Shown here one piece after another: positions 51,889-61,808 of a DNA stretch of 64,000 nucleotides; the first letter of the stretch is position 1; every line of letters begins with the position of its first letter. Source of the DNA: an uncultured bacterium (GTDB lineage Bacteria; Muiribacteriota; Ozemobacteria; Ozemobacterales; Ozemobacteraceae); the NCBI GenBank assembly GCA_937949615.1, contig CALEDQ010000020.1, positions 117,128-181,127 of the forward strand. Reading direction: 5' to 3'. Below the pieces are notes generated by a model. It did no database searches. It was not told where the DNA came from and saw only the letters and a program-made list of their open reading frames with translations. The translations under genes were made by a program, and so were the position numbers.

Positions 51889-54780
51889 ATGGATCAGAGC
51901 AAGGGGAGAAGGAGCAGTTTTTTCAAAGCCTGGCGTGAGCCTCTGGGCAGCTTTGTCTTCTTCTTCTTTCTTTTGGTTCTGCCGGTTGTAACCGCCTGGC
52001 TGTCGTGCGAAACGATCCAGGCGAATCTTGAGCGTGAACAGCAGCAGCAGAGCCTCGATGAAATGGCGGAAATGACAGCTCACATGGCGCGGCTCGCCAA
52101 CCCGGAAACATATTTTCAGGAAGCGCTGCGCCGGTTGAACGATTCATTCAGATGGGCCTCAGAAACTGCTGATGTCAGCAGAATTTCCCGGCCCGAAATT
52201 CTTGAACTGTTTCTTTTCGACGCTGGGGGCAACCGCCTGAACTGGCCAGCGAGTGAGCCCCTGACCAAGAAAAAGATTTCTGAAGACTATCTGCGCATAC
52301 TGCTCGAACTCAGGCGCAACCCAGGCGCATCTCTGAGCAGGCGCGACCAGAGTATCGCCACCTCGTTTTCCGGCAATTATTCAACCGTTGGCAACCTGGC
52401 GCGCAACCCGGAAACGCTGGTGAATTTTCAGGGAATCGGTCTGCGCAAATACGGAGCCTGGTTTGAAACCAGACTGCCCGGTGGCGAAGAAGGTCATCTT
52501 CTTGCCTGGCTGCAGCCCGAAAGCATCGGTCGTTATCAGCTTGCTGAAGAAGCCATCAAAAAAATTCAGAAGCTTGCCGGTAAAAACTTTGTCTTTGCCT
52601 GGATCGATCTTAACGACATACGCAAAAACAATTGTTCCGGCGGCAGACGCCTGCAGGAAGTCGGATTGCGCCTGCTCGCCACCGAAGGTCTCAAGTCTGG
52701 CTTCAAGCTGGCAAACGAACTCTTTGCCATCAACGACACCCCCGAAGGCATACGACTTGTCTGTTCAAGGCAGTTGCCTGCACCACCGCCGCTTCTTGAA
52801 ACTTTTTTCAATCTTCTGCGCACGGTTCTGCCGGTTATCGTTCTTTTCCTGGTCTGGAAAACGGCCTTCAGAGTTCGTTTCGATCTGTCGGCCAGCCTGC
52901 AGTTTCTGATGATTTTCGGTTTCACGGCCCTGACCGGGGTCGCAATTCTTTTGACCGCTTCGATGGCCTACAAATATGAAAAACAGAATTCTCTGGTTGC
53001 CGACAACAAGCAGCGGGCCGTCGAAATTCTCGAAAAAATCGACCGCAATTTCAGTGCCTCTTACGGTGATCTGCTGCACCAGTACCGGCATCTGATTTCG
53101 CAGCTTTCTCAGGGCGGCGAGCCGGAAAAGATTCTCGCACCGCTGGCGCTCGCCCAGAAAGAAGAGAATCTTGCCTTCGCCGGCTTTACCGACCAGTTCG
53201 GCAATTTCCTTTTCAAGGCTCCTGCAACCGTCAATGCCGGCGCGGCCGACTCGATCGAGAGCAAGTATGCCAATCTGATCGGCGGTATGGCCGGGCAGGT
53301 CGTGCGCACCTTCAACTCTTCGAGAATGCCTGGCACGACTTACTCAGAAAGCGACCCGGTCGGCATGCGCAGCCTGTCGAGTCGCCCGGTTGAAGGTCTG
53401 CTCGGTAACCGTTCGACCCTGCAGAATATCACCTTTGACGGCGACGAAACGCTGACTTTCATGGATCTGACCATAAATGAGAGTGACACCGCCTCCGGCT
53501 GTCTGTTCATCGTGCATGAACCGAGAAAAATGCAGATCAAATACCTGAGCCTGGCAGGGCAGAACATTTCTCGCAGTGCCGGTTTCGAGCTCGCCGCCTT
53601 TCCTAAAAAGCACAGTGAAAAGGGCGCGTATTACCCGCGCTTTTCTTACACTTCAGAACTGCCGCTCTGGAAACTTCACGATCTGGTGAATCAGACGCAG
53701 GTTTCGAGTTTCCGGCATGGCCGGATCGACAACCGAGAAGTTCTTGTTGCCGCCATTGCCGGCCATAATCTGAAGAACTACAACCTGTTTCTGATCATGC
53801 CCTTTGAAATAATCAGAGCAGAAGCGCAGAAACTGTCGAATATCTTTATCGCCGCAACGGTCATGTCACTGCTCTTCATCATGGTTCTCAGTCTGATTCT
53901 GGTAAGGTCACTGATTACGCCGGTTTCAATGCTGGCCGCCAATGCGACCGCCCTGCAGAACCGCCGCAATGAAACGGTTGAAACGGTGGTATTCTCTGAA
54001 GCCAATGAGCTCGAAAGCATTTCGACCGGCCTCACCGATTTGATTCTCAAAGTTCGTGAATTTAACGAGGGCCGCTCGGTCAAGCGGCACCTGCTGCCAC
54101 CCGAACCGCTCAGACATGGCACGATAACCCTTGACGGCTTTCAGATCGCCAATTCCCGTGAAGAACGCGAGATCTATCACTTTTCGCGTATCGACGAGAA
54201 CCTTTCGTTCGCGTTTCTGATGCGCACCGATCTTTCCGGCATCGAAGCTTCGCTTACCCTGTCGATGGCCCGCATGGCCGTCAGACTGATCACCGAAGAG
54301 CTCAACGTTCATTCAACTTATCACTGCCTCAGAGATCTTGAAGAATATTTCAGAATCAATCTGCGCCGGCGTCTCGGTGGCGACCTGGCGGCCATTATCG
54401 TCAATCATAGCGAAAACCGCATTCTTTATTCAGGCTGCGGCGCCATCAGAATCGTGCTTATTGATTCTGTCAGCGGCAGCAGCGAAAAGATTGAGTTTTC
54501 GGCGGCCGAACCGGGCACAACCGAATTTCATGCCGAGGGAACCCGCGAAGCAGAGTTTGCGCCCGGCCGCATCGCCCTGATCGTCTCACCGGTTTTCTCT
54601 GATATGTGTGCCAGCCGACTGCCGCAGATTCTGCCGGAAATGCTGACAAGAAGCCAGACCGACCCGACCCTGCGCGAATTCATGCAGTATCAGGTCGAAA
54701 CCGCCTGTGCCAACGGGTTCACTGAGTCGGCCAGTCTGTTGATCGTGCAAAATCACAATCCGGGGGAACAGAAGTCATGA
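51889..54780 (+). CDS. Membrane sensor with degenerate PP2C/SpoIIE-like domain
   Basis: A 963-residue protein. Helix about 20-40, an extracytoplasmic region, two close helices about 300-360, a second extracytoplasmic region, a helix near 650 with HAMP-like linker (about 670-720) and a C-terminal SpoIIE-like fold (about 740-955). In that fold the acidic residues that bind metal are missing: the DxSGHG position reads TDLSGIEA, the second reads LIVSPVFSD without DG, and the final DD is replaced by ES in FTESASLLIV. It is probably catalytically dead and regulatory. It overlaps the next gene by four bases. Confidence 0.78.
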   Translation: MDQSKGRRSSFFKAWREPLGSFVFFFFLLVLPVVTAWLSCETIQANLEREQQQQSLDEMAEMTAHMARLANPETYFQEALRRLNDSFRWASETADVSRISRPEILELFLFDAGGNRLNWPASEPLTKKKISEDYLRILLELRRNPGASLSRRDQSIATSFSGNYSTVGNLARNPETLVNFQGIGLRKYGAWFETRLPGGEEGHLLAWLQPESIGRYQLAEEAIKKIQKLAGKNFVFAWIDLNDIRKNNCSGGRRLQEVGLRLLATEGLKSGFKLANELFAINDTPEGIRLVCSRQLPAPPPLLETFFNLLRTVLPVIVLFLVWKTAFRVRFDLSASLQFLMIFGFTALTGVAILLTASMAYKYEKQNSLVADNKQRAVEILEKIDRNFSASYGDLLHQYRHLISQLSQGGEPEKILAPLALAQKEENLAFAGFTDQFGNFLFKAPATVNAGAADSIESKYANLIGGMAGQVVRTFNSSRMPGTTYSESDPVGMRSLSSRPVEGLLGNRSTLQNITFDGDETLTFMDLTINESDTASGCLFIVHEPRKMQIKYLSLAGQNISRSAGFELAAFPKKHSEKGAYYPRFSYTSELPLWKLHDLVNQTQVSSFRHGRIDNREVLVAAIAGHNLKNYNLFLIMPFEIIRAEAQKLSNIFIAATVMSLLFIMVLSLILVRSLITPVSMLAANATALQNRRNETVETVVFSEANELESISTGLTDLILKVREFNEGRSVKRHLLPPEPLRHGTITLDGFQIANSREEREIYHFSRIDENLSFAFLMRTDLSGIEASLTLSMARMAVRLITEELNVHSTYHCLRDLEEYFRINLRRRLGGDLAAIIVNHSENRILYSGCGAIRIVLIDSVSGSSEKIEFSAAEPGTTEFHAEGTREAEFAPGRIALIVSPVFSDMCASRLPQILPEMLTRSQTDPTLREFMQYQVETACANGFTESASLLIVQNHNPGEQKS

Positions 54781-57700
54781 AAAAGTCACAGACAGCGACT
54801 TTTTTCCGGGCTGCAATCGGCAGATTGACCGGCAACCGGCCGTTGCGCTGGCTGCTGATCGTTCTGCTGACCTGGGGTGTGCCGTCGGCCATTTTCTGGA
54901 CCGGTCTGCAGCTGTTCGTCTCTGACCGTCTCAACCGCAGCAGCAGTCTGATTGCCGAAGAAATAGAACGCGGTCTCGATAACTATATTTACGACAGTCT
55001 GCCAGCCAGGTTTTTCCACCCGAGATTCAGCGGTCTTTTCAAACAGCTCAAGGGGCTGCCCTCGAACAATGACAGCCTCGACAAGATCATCGCCGGCTTC
55101 GATCGCCAGTGGCAGCCCGGCATGATCGATATCTACCTGTTCAATGGCGAAGGCAATGTCTTTCCGATCAGGGGTGCACGGCCCGAACACGAGCTGTTCT
55201 TCGCGCTTGCCAACTCGGAGCATGAAGCGGGGCAGATATCGCCCGAACAGCTCAGCCGCGTCGGCCGGCTTTTTCCCGCACCAGATCTGATGCTTGGCCG
55301 CATTCGTGACCAGCGCGACAAGGTAATCGAGCTCGGCAACCCCGACAGATACTCTCTCTGCTATTTCGATTACGACCGTTCGATCAAAAACCGCTTTGTT
55401 GCCGGCATTCTGATTTTTGTGCATTACAGACACCTCAAGGTGGCTGACATTCTCAAAACTACCGTCAGTGAAGTCGACGCCACGCATTTCGGTTTTATAA
55501 GCAGAGATGCAACCTCGCTGCCGGCGGAGCTTGCCGACTTCGATGCCCAGGATCTGGTCGCCCACTACGAGCAGTATCCGACGAGCACTTTCGCTCTGAA
55601 TGGCAGAATAATCGGCATCAAGCGCTATGACGAATACACACTTCTGATCGGGGCTTTTGCATGCCCGGCGCAACCGGTTCTGCTGCTGCTTGTCACCTTC
55701 ATTCTCTTTGTCATTGTCAGCATACTGTTTCTACGCCTCAGTTACCGCATCATGGTGCTGCAGATCAGATACCAGCACAATGTCAGACAGCGACTTACCG
55801 GACTGTTCGCCCTGTCTTATGCTTTGCCGCTTATGGCTGCCGGCTTTCTCGCCTTTCAATACCTCCGGGAAATGCGGCATTCGATGGTGCTCGAAGAAAA
55901 GCACGACAATTACCGCCGCCTGTCAGAAATCGATGCCGGTTTTACCCGCTTCGTCACCTCGAAACTGCTTGAGTTCAGGGGCTTTTCACGGGAACTGCGG
56001 CAGGCGGTCACCTCGCCCGACAGCCTGAAGAAAATTCTTGAGGGCCATTACAAGGAATTTACCGCCGACAGCATTCACATCGTTGCCTCCGACTCACAGG
56101 TTCTTTATTCGACCGACCTGATGACTGCAGAGGTCAGAAGGCATTACAACAAGACGAGAGCCGAGCAGCAGAAAATTCTCGAAAGCTGGAAACTGCGCCA
56201 TGCGGGCATCACCTCGCGCCACATCAAGGCTCTTTTTGACGGTGGCGGGCCAGACGGGCAGCCGCTCGAACCCGAAAAGGGCGAAGGGCATAACGGCTTC
56301 GTCAAGCTGCTTGGCACCACCGCAATTTCGGCAATGGAGTTCTACAACCGCTCGCAGGGCATCGTTACCGAGATGAAGCGCACCAGTTCGAATCTGGTGG
56401 TTGATGCCATCATCGAGTCGAACACTCAGACGCTTTTTCAGTCGGCCCGCACCAACATCGGCCGTTTTACCAACATTCAGGGACTCGACGAAATTTTTCT
56501 CGGCTATCTTGATGTGCTGCCCGGTCCGGCCGGTGAAGCCTGGTATGCCTGTGCCATGCTCGTCGATCTGGTCAATTTCGAGCGTCAGTATTTCGAAAAG
56601 CTGTTTGGCGATCTGCGTTCGCGCAGCGAAATAATGAACCGGGTTTTCCCCGAAGAAGATATCAGAGCCGTTTCGACCCACCAGTATGCCGCCAATTTTC
56701 CGTCGGTGCTCGAATTCAAAAACTTCGAGTCGATTATCCGCCGCAGTAACAGCGATTTCAAAACCTTTACCCAGCGAATGAAGATAGACGGCCGCGACAG
56801 CTATGTCAGCGTTCTGCGCGGCTCATATCTCAAACATTATCTGCTGCTGCGGGTCTCGCCGGTCGACGAGCTCGAAGCGCTTTTCCGCAAAAGAGTCAGC
56901 ATCGTCATCATTATTTTTACGGTAATTCTGGTCATGGGTCTCGCCCTCGCCCGCCTGCTGACCCGTCTGCTGATTCTGCCGATCAGCGACATCATGCTCG
57001 GCGTCAAGGCGCTGGCCGCACGCAATTATCAGCACCGCATTCCGGTGAGGTCAGAGAACGAGTTTGGCATACTCGCCCGCGCCTTCAACGAATCGGCCGA
57101 GATTCTCAAAAACCTCACGATCTCTGAAAAAATCCGCAGACAGCTTTATCCTGAGCTCGAATTCAGGTGCGGCAGTTACCTCATCTCGACCGCAAATTCG
57201 AATTCGCGCATCATTCTCAGTGATTTCTTCGATTATATTCCGCTCAAACAGGGCACTTACGCGCTGATACTCGCTGAAGTCTCGGGCAATGACATTTCGG
57301 CCGCCTACCTGACCGCGATGCTGAAAACTTCGTTCACGCTGCTCTGCCCAAGCTTTCCGTTCAGCCCTGAACTGATTCTCGAAAAACTGAACCAGATCTT
57401 TCTGCCTTATTATCAGAAAGGGCACATGACGACCTGCATGATCGGCATCATCGACCCGACCAACGACCAGATGATCTGCGCCAATGCCGGGCAGTCTTAC
57501 CCGATCAGCATTGCCGACAAAACCGGCGAAAAAATGTTCGTCAGCCTGCCGTCGACTCCGCTCGGGATAAGCCTCGAAACGAAATTCCGCAAACATCAGA
57601 TCAGTCTCGAAGGCAGAACTGTGGTTCTTTACTCTGACGGTGCAGTAAACCTGCCTGACCAGCATGGCGAAAAACTCGGGCATGAAGCTTTTCTTGAGAT

Positions 57701-57830
57701 CGTGCAGCAGAGCCTGAAAGCCGACCCGCGCAATCCGTCAGAAGAGATACTGAAGCGACTGAATCAGGTATCGATGCAGGTGCCGTGGCGCGACGACATC
57801 ACGGTAATGTGCATTCAGAACCGCATCTGA
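54777..57830 (+). CDS. Membrane sensor with HAMP and PP2C/SpoIIE-type phosphatase domain
   Basis: A 1017-residue protein with the same layout as the gene before it: helix about 20-42, extracytoplasmic domain, helices near 295-320 and 340-360, a second extracytoplasmic domain, helix near 705, HAMP (about 725-780) and a C-terminal SpoIIE domain (about 800-1015). It keeps LYSDGAVNL and the final DDITVM, but the first acidic motif is AEVSGNDIS, with Glu for Asp. Likely an active or partly active phosphatase paired with the degenerate homologue upstream. It ends one base from the convergent HEAT-repeat gene. Confidence 0.82.
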   Translation: MKKSQTATFFRAAIGRLTGNRPLRWLLIVLLTWGVPSAIFWTGLQLFVSDRLNRSSSLIAEEIERGLDNYIYDSLPARFFHPRFSGLFKQLKGLPSNNDSLDKIIAGFDRQWQPGMIDIYLFNGEGNVFPIRGARPEHELFFALANSEHEAGQISPEQLSRVGRLFPAPDLMLGRIRDQRDKVIELGNPDRYSLCYFDYDRSIKNRFVAGILIFVHYRHLKVADILKTTVSEVDATHFGFISRDATSLPAELADFDAQDLVAHYEQYPTSTFALNGRIIGIKRYDEYTLLIGAFACPAQPVLLLLVTFILFVIVSILFLRLSYRIMVLQIRYQHNVRQRLTGLFALSYALPLMAAGFLAFQYLREMRHSMVLEEKHDNYRRLSEIDAGFTRFVTSKLLEFRGFSRELRQAVTSPDSLKKILEGHYKEFTADSIHIVASDSQVLYSTDLMTAEVRRHYNKTRAEQQKILESWKLRHAGITSRHIKALFDGGGPDGQPLEPEKGEGHNGFVKLLGTTAISAMEFYNRSQGIVTEMKRTSSNLVVDAIIESNTQTLFQSARTNIGRFTNIQGLDEIFLGYLDVLPGPAGEAWYACAMLVDLVNFERQYFEKLFGDLRSRSEIMNRVFPEEDIRAVSTHQYAANFPSVLEFKNFESIIRRSNSDFKTFTQRMKIDGRDSYVSVLRGSYLKHYLLLRVSPVDELEALFRKRVSIVIIIFTVILVMGLALARLLTRLLILPISDIMLGVKALAARNYQHRIPVRSENEFGILARAFNESAEILKNLTISEKIRRQLYPELEFRCGSYLISTANSNSRIILSDFFDYIPLKQGTYALILAEVSGNDISAAYLTAMLKTSFTLLCPSFPFSPELILEKLNQIFLPYYQKGHMTTCMIGIIDPTNDQMICANAGQSYPISIADKTGEKMFVSLPSTPLGISLETKFRKHQISLEGRTVVLYSDGAVNLPDQHGEKLGHEAFLEIVQQSLKADPRNPSEEILKRLNQVSMQVPWRDDITVMCIQNRI

Positions 57831-60095
57831 TTATTTCTGACGTTCGACGAAACCCTGCAGGTAAACAATCGCCTTGCGTGCCATCGCCTTGTCAGATTCG
57901 GCGGCAATCCTGAAAAACTCACGCAGAGGATCGATATAAACAGGATTTTTCTGGTAAGACATGGCCAGAATTGTTCTGGTTCTGACTTCGAGCGAATCGT
58001 CATGCAGCATTTTTTTCAGCAGTTCTTCGACCGCATTGCCTTTCATGCGTGAGAGCACGAAAACTCCGGCTTCCCTGATCTTTTCGTCAGAATGTTCGGG
58101 CAGGTTTTTGAAGGCCTGCAGAATTTTGACCGCCCCGAAATTCGACAGGGCGGTGCGGGCGGCCTGAGCCAGCAGCGGAATTTCTGAACGCAGGAATGGG
58201 CAAAGGTGCAGAACTGCGGCCGGCTTTTTCGAATTTTCCAGGCCCTGAATCGCGGCGAGAGCAACCCTTTCGTCCTGGTGATAGAGCAGACTTGCGAGCG
58301 TATCGATTACCGCCGGATCGCCGTAGTGGCCGATTTCTCTGGCAACAAAAGAGAGTCTGAGAGGTTCGGGCTTAGTGAGAATGTATTCAATAAGATGCGG
58401 AATATGGGCGGCATTCTTCATGGCGAAAAGCTCTCTGAGCTCGCCATCTGAAATGCAGAGCATCTTGAGCTTGCCGATCAGATCTTCACGCAGTGCTTCA
58501 TCCGAGAGGTCAATGGTGACATCTGAGGTATTGAAATCGATATCGCTGTCTTTCTGCCCCGCAACCGGGGAAAAAGAGGGCGAGCTGCTGCGGGCGGCAC
58601 TGATTGCATCCTGACGCCGGGCATGCGGCCCGATTCGACCGGCCAGCGCCTTGCGGCTGAGATTGCTCCAGAGCGCGTCAAGTTCGGGGTCGGCCTGAAC
58701 CGACGGTCGGCGTTCGGGCCTGGTCATTTCTCTGATCTTTTCTATTTCAGCCTGTCTTTTGGCCGTGATAGTACCGTAATCAGCTGCAGGCGGCGCACTG
58801 ACCGGGGCCGCCGGTGGCGCAGCCTGAGCTGAAGGCTGGCCGGGTCTGTAAGGCACAAAGGGTTTTGCCGGCGGTTCTTCTTCGATGATTTCTTCAACCA
58901 CTTCATCGGCATCTTTGGGTTTGGCAGCTTTAACCTTGCGAACCACTTTGACCACTTTTCTGGTCGTCGTGGTGCTGCCGGGCTCTTTTGCCGTGGCGGC
59001 AGCCTGAGAAGCGTCTTTGGCGACTGCCTGACCTTCGCTTTTCGTGTCAGTTTTTGCAGGTTTGTCGGCAGCCGCTACCGACTTGCTTTCGGTCGTGGCC
59101 TGGGCTGACGGAACAACAGCAGACTTTGCATCGGTTGTATTGGCCAAAGTATCAGAAGTCTGCAGCAGTTCCTGCAGTCTGCTGGCCGATTCGTCGCCGG
59201 CAGGTGCAGTTTCTGAGCCTTCGGCCGCAGGTGTTTCAGTCAATGCTGTCTGAGCGGCTTTCTGCTTCTTTTTCTTCTGTACAACTGCGACGATCGGCAG
59301 GGCAACGACAGCCAGCAGAATGATCCAGTAGCTTTTCACGAGGGCGATGTAATAAGCGGTCGATGCGCCCGGGTATGGCTTTTTGGCTGCCTTCGCCTTG
59401 CCAAAATACATTACCGCCTTGCTGTTGTCTGGCTTTTTGGTATTCTGCCAGTAAAGCCCCTGAGCGTAGTTGGCAAGTGAGCTGCTGTTGTCTTTCGAAC
59501 CAAGAACTCTGGCAACACGGTTTACCGTGTTCCAGTCGGGTTTATCGGTCTTGATCAATGCTTCAACGTAAATGGCGAGCAGTTCGTTTGACTCGACCAC
59601 CGCATCTTCGAATTCCTGCAGTTCAGCAACGACTTCTTTATACTTACCGGCTTTCGCAAGGCCGTTAACCTTGCCGAGCAGCACGTTAGGGTCGGCACTG
59701 AGAGCCGGCATGTCAGCGGGCGTTTCACCTTCGGCAACCTCTTCGCCACCTTCGGCTGCTCCGTCAGCAGTATCGACGACGACTTCGCCGCCGCCATCAG
59801 CAACGGTCTCACCACCTGCAGCCTCATTTGGAAGTATTTCAGTCTGTGAAGCTTCACCGGCTGCGGGGTCGGCTGAACCGGAGGCGGGCTCTGCTGCTGA
59901 TGTTTCAGTTTCACTGCCGGTACCAGTACCTGTTCCTGGCGCAGCAGCTGCCTCGGCAGGCTCTTCGGCAACTTCATTGTCGATGATAAAATCATCATCG
60001 TTCTGAGCCGCAAGATCTGGTTGAAACATCAGGGGCAATGCTGCAACCCAGATAATGAACAGCCAGAACGCGCGTTTTTCGCGATTTTTCAACAT
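57831..60095 (-). CDS. Membrane protein with low-complexity region and C-terminal HEAT repeats
   Basis: A 754-residue protein. Signal peptide about 1-30; a Glu/Ala/Gly/Thr low-complexity stretch about 35-130; a helical TPR-like part about 135-240; one membrane helix about 250-268 followed by KKKKQK; a long disordered Ala/Pro/Lys-rich linker; and HEAT/armadillo-like repeats about 560-754 (for example DPAVIDTLASLLYHQDERVALAAIQGL, DDSLEVRTRTILAMS). By topology the HEAT part is cytoplasmic. No family name is certain. It lies back to back with the lipoprotein gene upstream. Confidence 0.8.
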   Translation of the reverse strand: MLKNREKRAFWLFIIWVAALPLMFQPDLAAQNDDDFIIDNEVAEEPAEAAAAPGTGTGTGSETETSAAEPASGSADPAAGEASQTEILPNEAAGGETVADGGGEVVVDTADGAAEGGEEVAEGETPADMPALSADPNVLLGKVNGLAKAGKYKEVVAELQEFEDAVVESNELLAIYVEALIKTDKPDWNTVNRVARVLGSKDNSSSLANYAQGLYWQNTKKPDNSKAVMYFGKAKAAKKPYPGASTAYYIALVKSYWIILLAVVALPIVAVVQKKKKQKAAQTALTETPAAEGSETAPAGDESASRLQELLQTSDTLANTTDAKSAVVPSAQATTESKSVAAADKPAKTDTKSEGQAVAKDASQAAATAKEPGSTTTTRKVVKVVRKVKAAKPKDADEVVEEIIEEEPPAKPFVPYRPGQPSAQAAPPAAPVSAPPAADYGTITAKRQAEIEKIREMTRPERRPSVQADPELDALWSNLSRKALAGRIGPHARRQDAISAARSSSPSFSPVAGQKDSDIDFNTSDVTIDLSDEALREDLIGKLKMLCISDGELRELFAMKNAAHIPHLIEYILTKPEPLRLSFVAREIGHYGDPAVIDTLASLLYHQDERVALAAIQGLENSKKPAAVLHLCPFLRSEIPLLAQAARTALSNFGAVKILQAFKNLPEHSDEKIREAGVFVLSRMKGNAVEELLKKMLHDDSLEVRTRTILAMSYQKNPVYIDPLREFFRIAAESDKAMARKAIVYLQGFVERQK

Positions 60096-60096
60096 T

Positions 60097-60438
60097 TCAA
60101 TCTCTGAATTTCAGGCGGGTTTTCTTCCGGCCGTGAATTGTTTCATGCAGATATTTTATCTCAGTGGTAATTTCTTTTTCGGCGGTTTTGATGCGGCATG
60201 GCAGACAGGGGTTTTCTTTGGTTTTTCCGCGCCATGGGTAACCGTCTTTCAGCGTCTGCTCAGACTTTGCGGCGGCACGCATTTCTTCGCGGCGCATCTG
60301 TTCGAGCTCCCGGGCGTAGTATTTGGGTTCTTCAGATGGATTCTGCCGGCAGCCGGCAGTAAACACGGCCGCCAGCACGCACAATGCCAGCATACCGGGT
60401 CGGCGGGCCCATTTCCAGAAACGATCTGCAGATTTCAT
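60097..60438 (-). CDS. Small lipoprotein
   Basis: A 113-residue protein with a lipobox FTAGC (Cys about 30) after a hydrophobic signal, then a charged helical region and CLPC. It stops two bases before the start of the HEAT-repeat gene, so the two are co-translated and may form an envelope complex. Confidence 0.78.
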   Translation of the reverse strand: MKSADRFWKWARRPGMLALCVLAAVFTAGCRQNPSEEPKYYARELEQMRREEMRAAAKSEQTLKDGYPWRGKTKENPCLPCRIKTAEKEITTEIKYLHETIHGRKKTRLKFRD

Positions 60439-60529
60439 AAATTTCCCGTCCAGTCAGCCTTAATTTGGCTATCTAATCGGGAGACTTCATGGTTTTGTTT
60501 ATAGCAAACCTGAAAAACGCAAAACGCTT

Positions 60530-61465
60530 TTATTTTTCGTGGGCCTGATCTGATGAAGCGGGTTTGCGACTGCTGATCTTCAGACCGGTGTTGTCGATCA
60601 CGACTCTGGCATCGGCCGGCACCGATTCGGTCAACCAGACGTTGCCACCGACCACCGAATTCCTGCCGATTGTCGTTTCGCCGCCAAGAATGGTAGCGCC
60701 GGCGTAGATGACTACCCCGTCGCAGATGGTCGGGTGTCGACGGGCACCACGAATGACTTTGCCCTGTTTATCACGGGGAAAATTGAGAGCCCCGAGGGTA
60801 ACGCCCTGATAAAGGGTGACGTCATCGCCGATTATCGTGGTTTCTCCGATCACCACACCGGTGCCATGATCGATGAAGAAGCTTTTGCCGATGGTGGCGC
60901 CGGGGTGAATATCGACGCCGGTGCGCGAATGCGCCCATTCAGACATGATGCGCGGAATCAGGCGCAGACCGTGCTGGTAGAAGAAGTGCGCCACCCGGTG
61001 CACGGCTACCGCTTCGAGACCTGGGTAGCTGAAAATGATTTCGTCGAAGTCGACGGCGGCCGGGTCGTTTTTGAAAGCGGCCTTAACGTCAAGGTTGAGC
61101 ATTTCACGCAGCTGAGGAATATATTCGAGGAACTCAAAAACCAGCTGTTCGGCTGCCCTTTCGCACTGGCCGCAGGAAGTGCTGGCCTTCTGGCAGCCAT
61201 GAATCAGTTCGCGATGCACCTGCGGCTTGAGTTCTTCGTAGACACGGGCAACCCGATAGCCGATGCGCATTTCGATCGAGTCGAACGACATTTCAGAATG
61301 GCCGTAATATCCCGGGAACAGAAGGGTAAAAATATCACTGATGACACGGTAGAGGATATCTTTGTCAGGAAGCGGGCTGCTGTCGAAGTGTTGAACTTCT
61401 TTGGCCTCTTCACTGATAGACTGGATAATTTTACGGGCTGCATGGTTCAGGCGGTTTTTTCGCAT
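60530..61465 (-). CDS. cysE: Serine O-acetyltransferase
   Basis: About 311 residues from ATG at 61465, set by CTAGGAGA upstream. It makes O-acetylserine, the cysteine precursor, from serine and acetyl-CoA. The left-handed helix repeats are clear: DIHPGATIGKSFFIDHGTGVVIGE, DDVTLYQGVTLGA, RRHPTICDGVVIYAGATILGGE, with the catalytic His in IDHGTG. An N-terminal helical domain (about 1-120) makes it longer than E. coli CysE, as in EpsC-type enzymes. Divergent from the small protein gene at 61602. Confidence 0.93.
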   Translation of the reverse strand: MRKNRLNHAARKIIQSISEEAKEVQHFDSSPLPDKDILYRVISDIFTLLFPGYYGHSEMSFDSIEMRIGYRVARVYEELKPQVHRELIHGCQKASTSCGQCERAAEQLVFEFLEYIPQLREMLNLDVKAAFKNDPAAVDFDEIIFSYPGLEAVAVHRVAHFFYQHGLRLIPRIMSEWAHSRTGVDIHPGATIGKSFFIDHGTGVVIGETTIIGDDVTLYQGVTLGALNFPRDKQGKVIRGARRHPTICDGVVIYAGATILGGETTIGRNSVVGGNVWLTESVPADARVVIDNTGLKISSRKPASSDQAHEK

Positions 61466-61505
61466 GTTCGTTCTCCTAGGAAGAATATAATCGAGAATTG
61501 CCCGG

Positions 61506-61528
61506 TTGCAAAACTGCATTTTTTGCAA
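61506..61528. promoter_or_regulatory. Inverted repeat between cysE and the AAA operon
   Basis: TTGCAAAA and TTTTGCAA are perfect 8-base arms around a seven-base loop. It lies 41 bases upstream of cysE and just before the -35 of the opposite promoter, so a regulator here could control both genes. The 11-mer TTTTGCAATTT also occurs in the upstream region of the Na+-pump operon near 7357. Confidence 0.45.
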
Positions 61529-61534
61529 TTTCTC

Positions 61535-61562
61535 TTGATGAAAAACGAATTTGGTTTATAAT
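61535..61562 (+). promoter_or_regulatory. Sigma-70 promoter of the Ycf46-like operon
   Basis: TTGATG (61535-61540), a 16-base spacer and a perfect TATAAT (61557-61562). The leader is about 33 bases to the ATG at 61602. Confidence 0.72.
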
Positions 61563-61601
61563 CTGATTAAGACCCTTACTTATCAAAGGATGTGGCTAAA
61601 T

Positions 61602-61808
61602 ATGGATGAACTCGACCTCTGCCTGTGCAAATCCGCCAGCATTACTCACAATACCAATCTAGACAAGCATTTCGCCAGTAATGCCGTCGGCCATTGCGAC
61701 CTGTTCGAAATTCAGCTTTACAAAGAATTCTGGAACAGCCTGCAGGAAAGCGAAAGCACGATTTTCAATTCAACTATTGAACAGCTGGTCAACTCGGTTA
61801 ATCCATGA
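61602..61808 (+). CDS. Small protein coupled to the AAA ATPase
   Basis: A 68-residue acidic, helical protein starting MDELDLCLCKSASIT. AAAGGA lies eleven bases before ATG; an in-frame ATG four codons earlier is possible. Its stop overlaps the ATPase start by four bases (ATGA), implying a paired function such as adaptor or inhibitor. No family recognised. Confidence 0.7.
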   Translation: MDELDLCLCKSASITHNTNLDKHFASNAVGHCDLFEIQLYKEFWNSLQESESTIFNSTIEQLVNSVNP

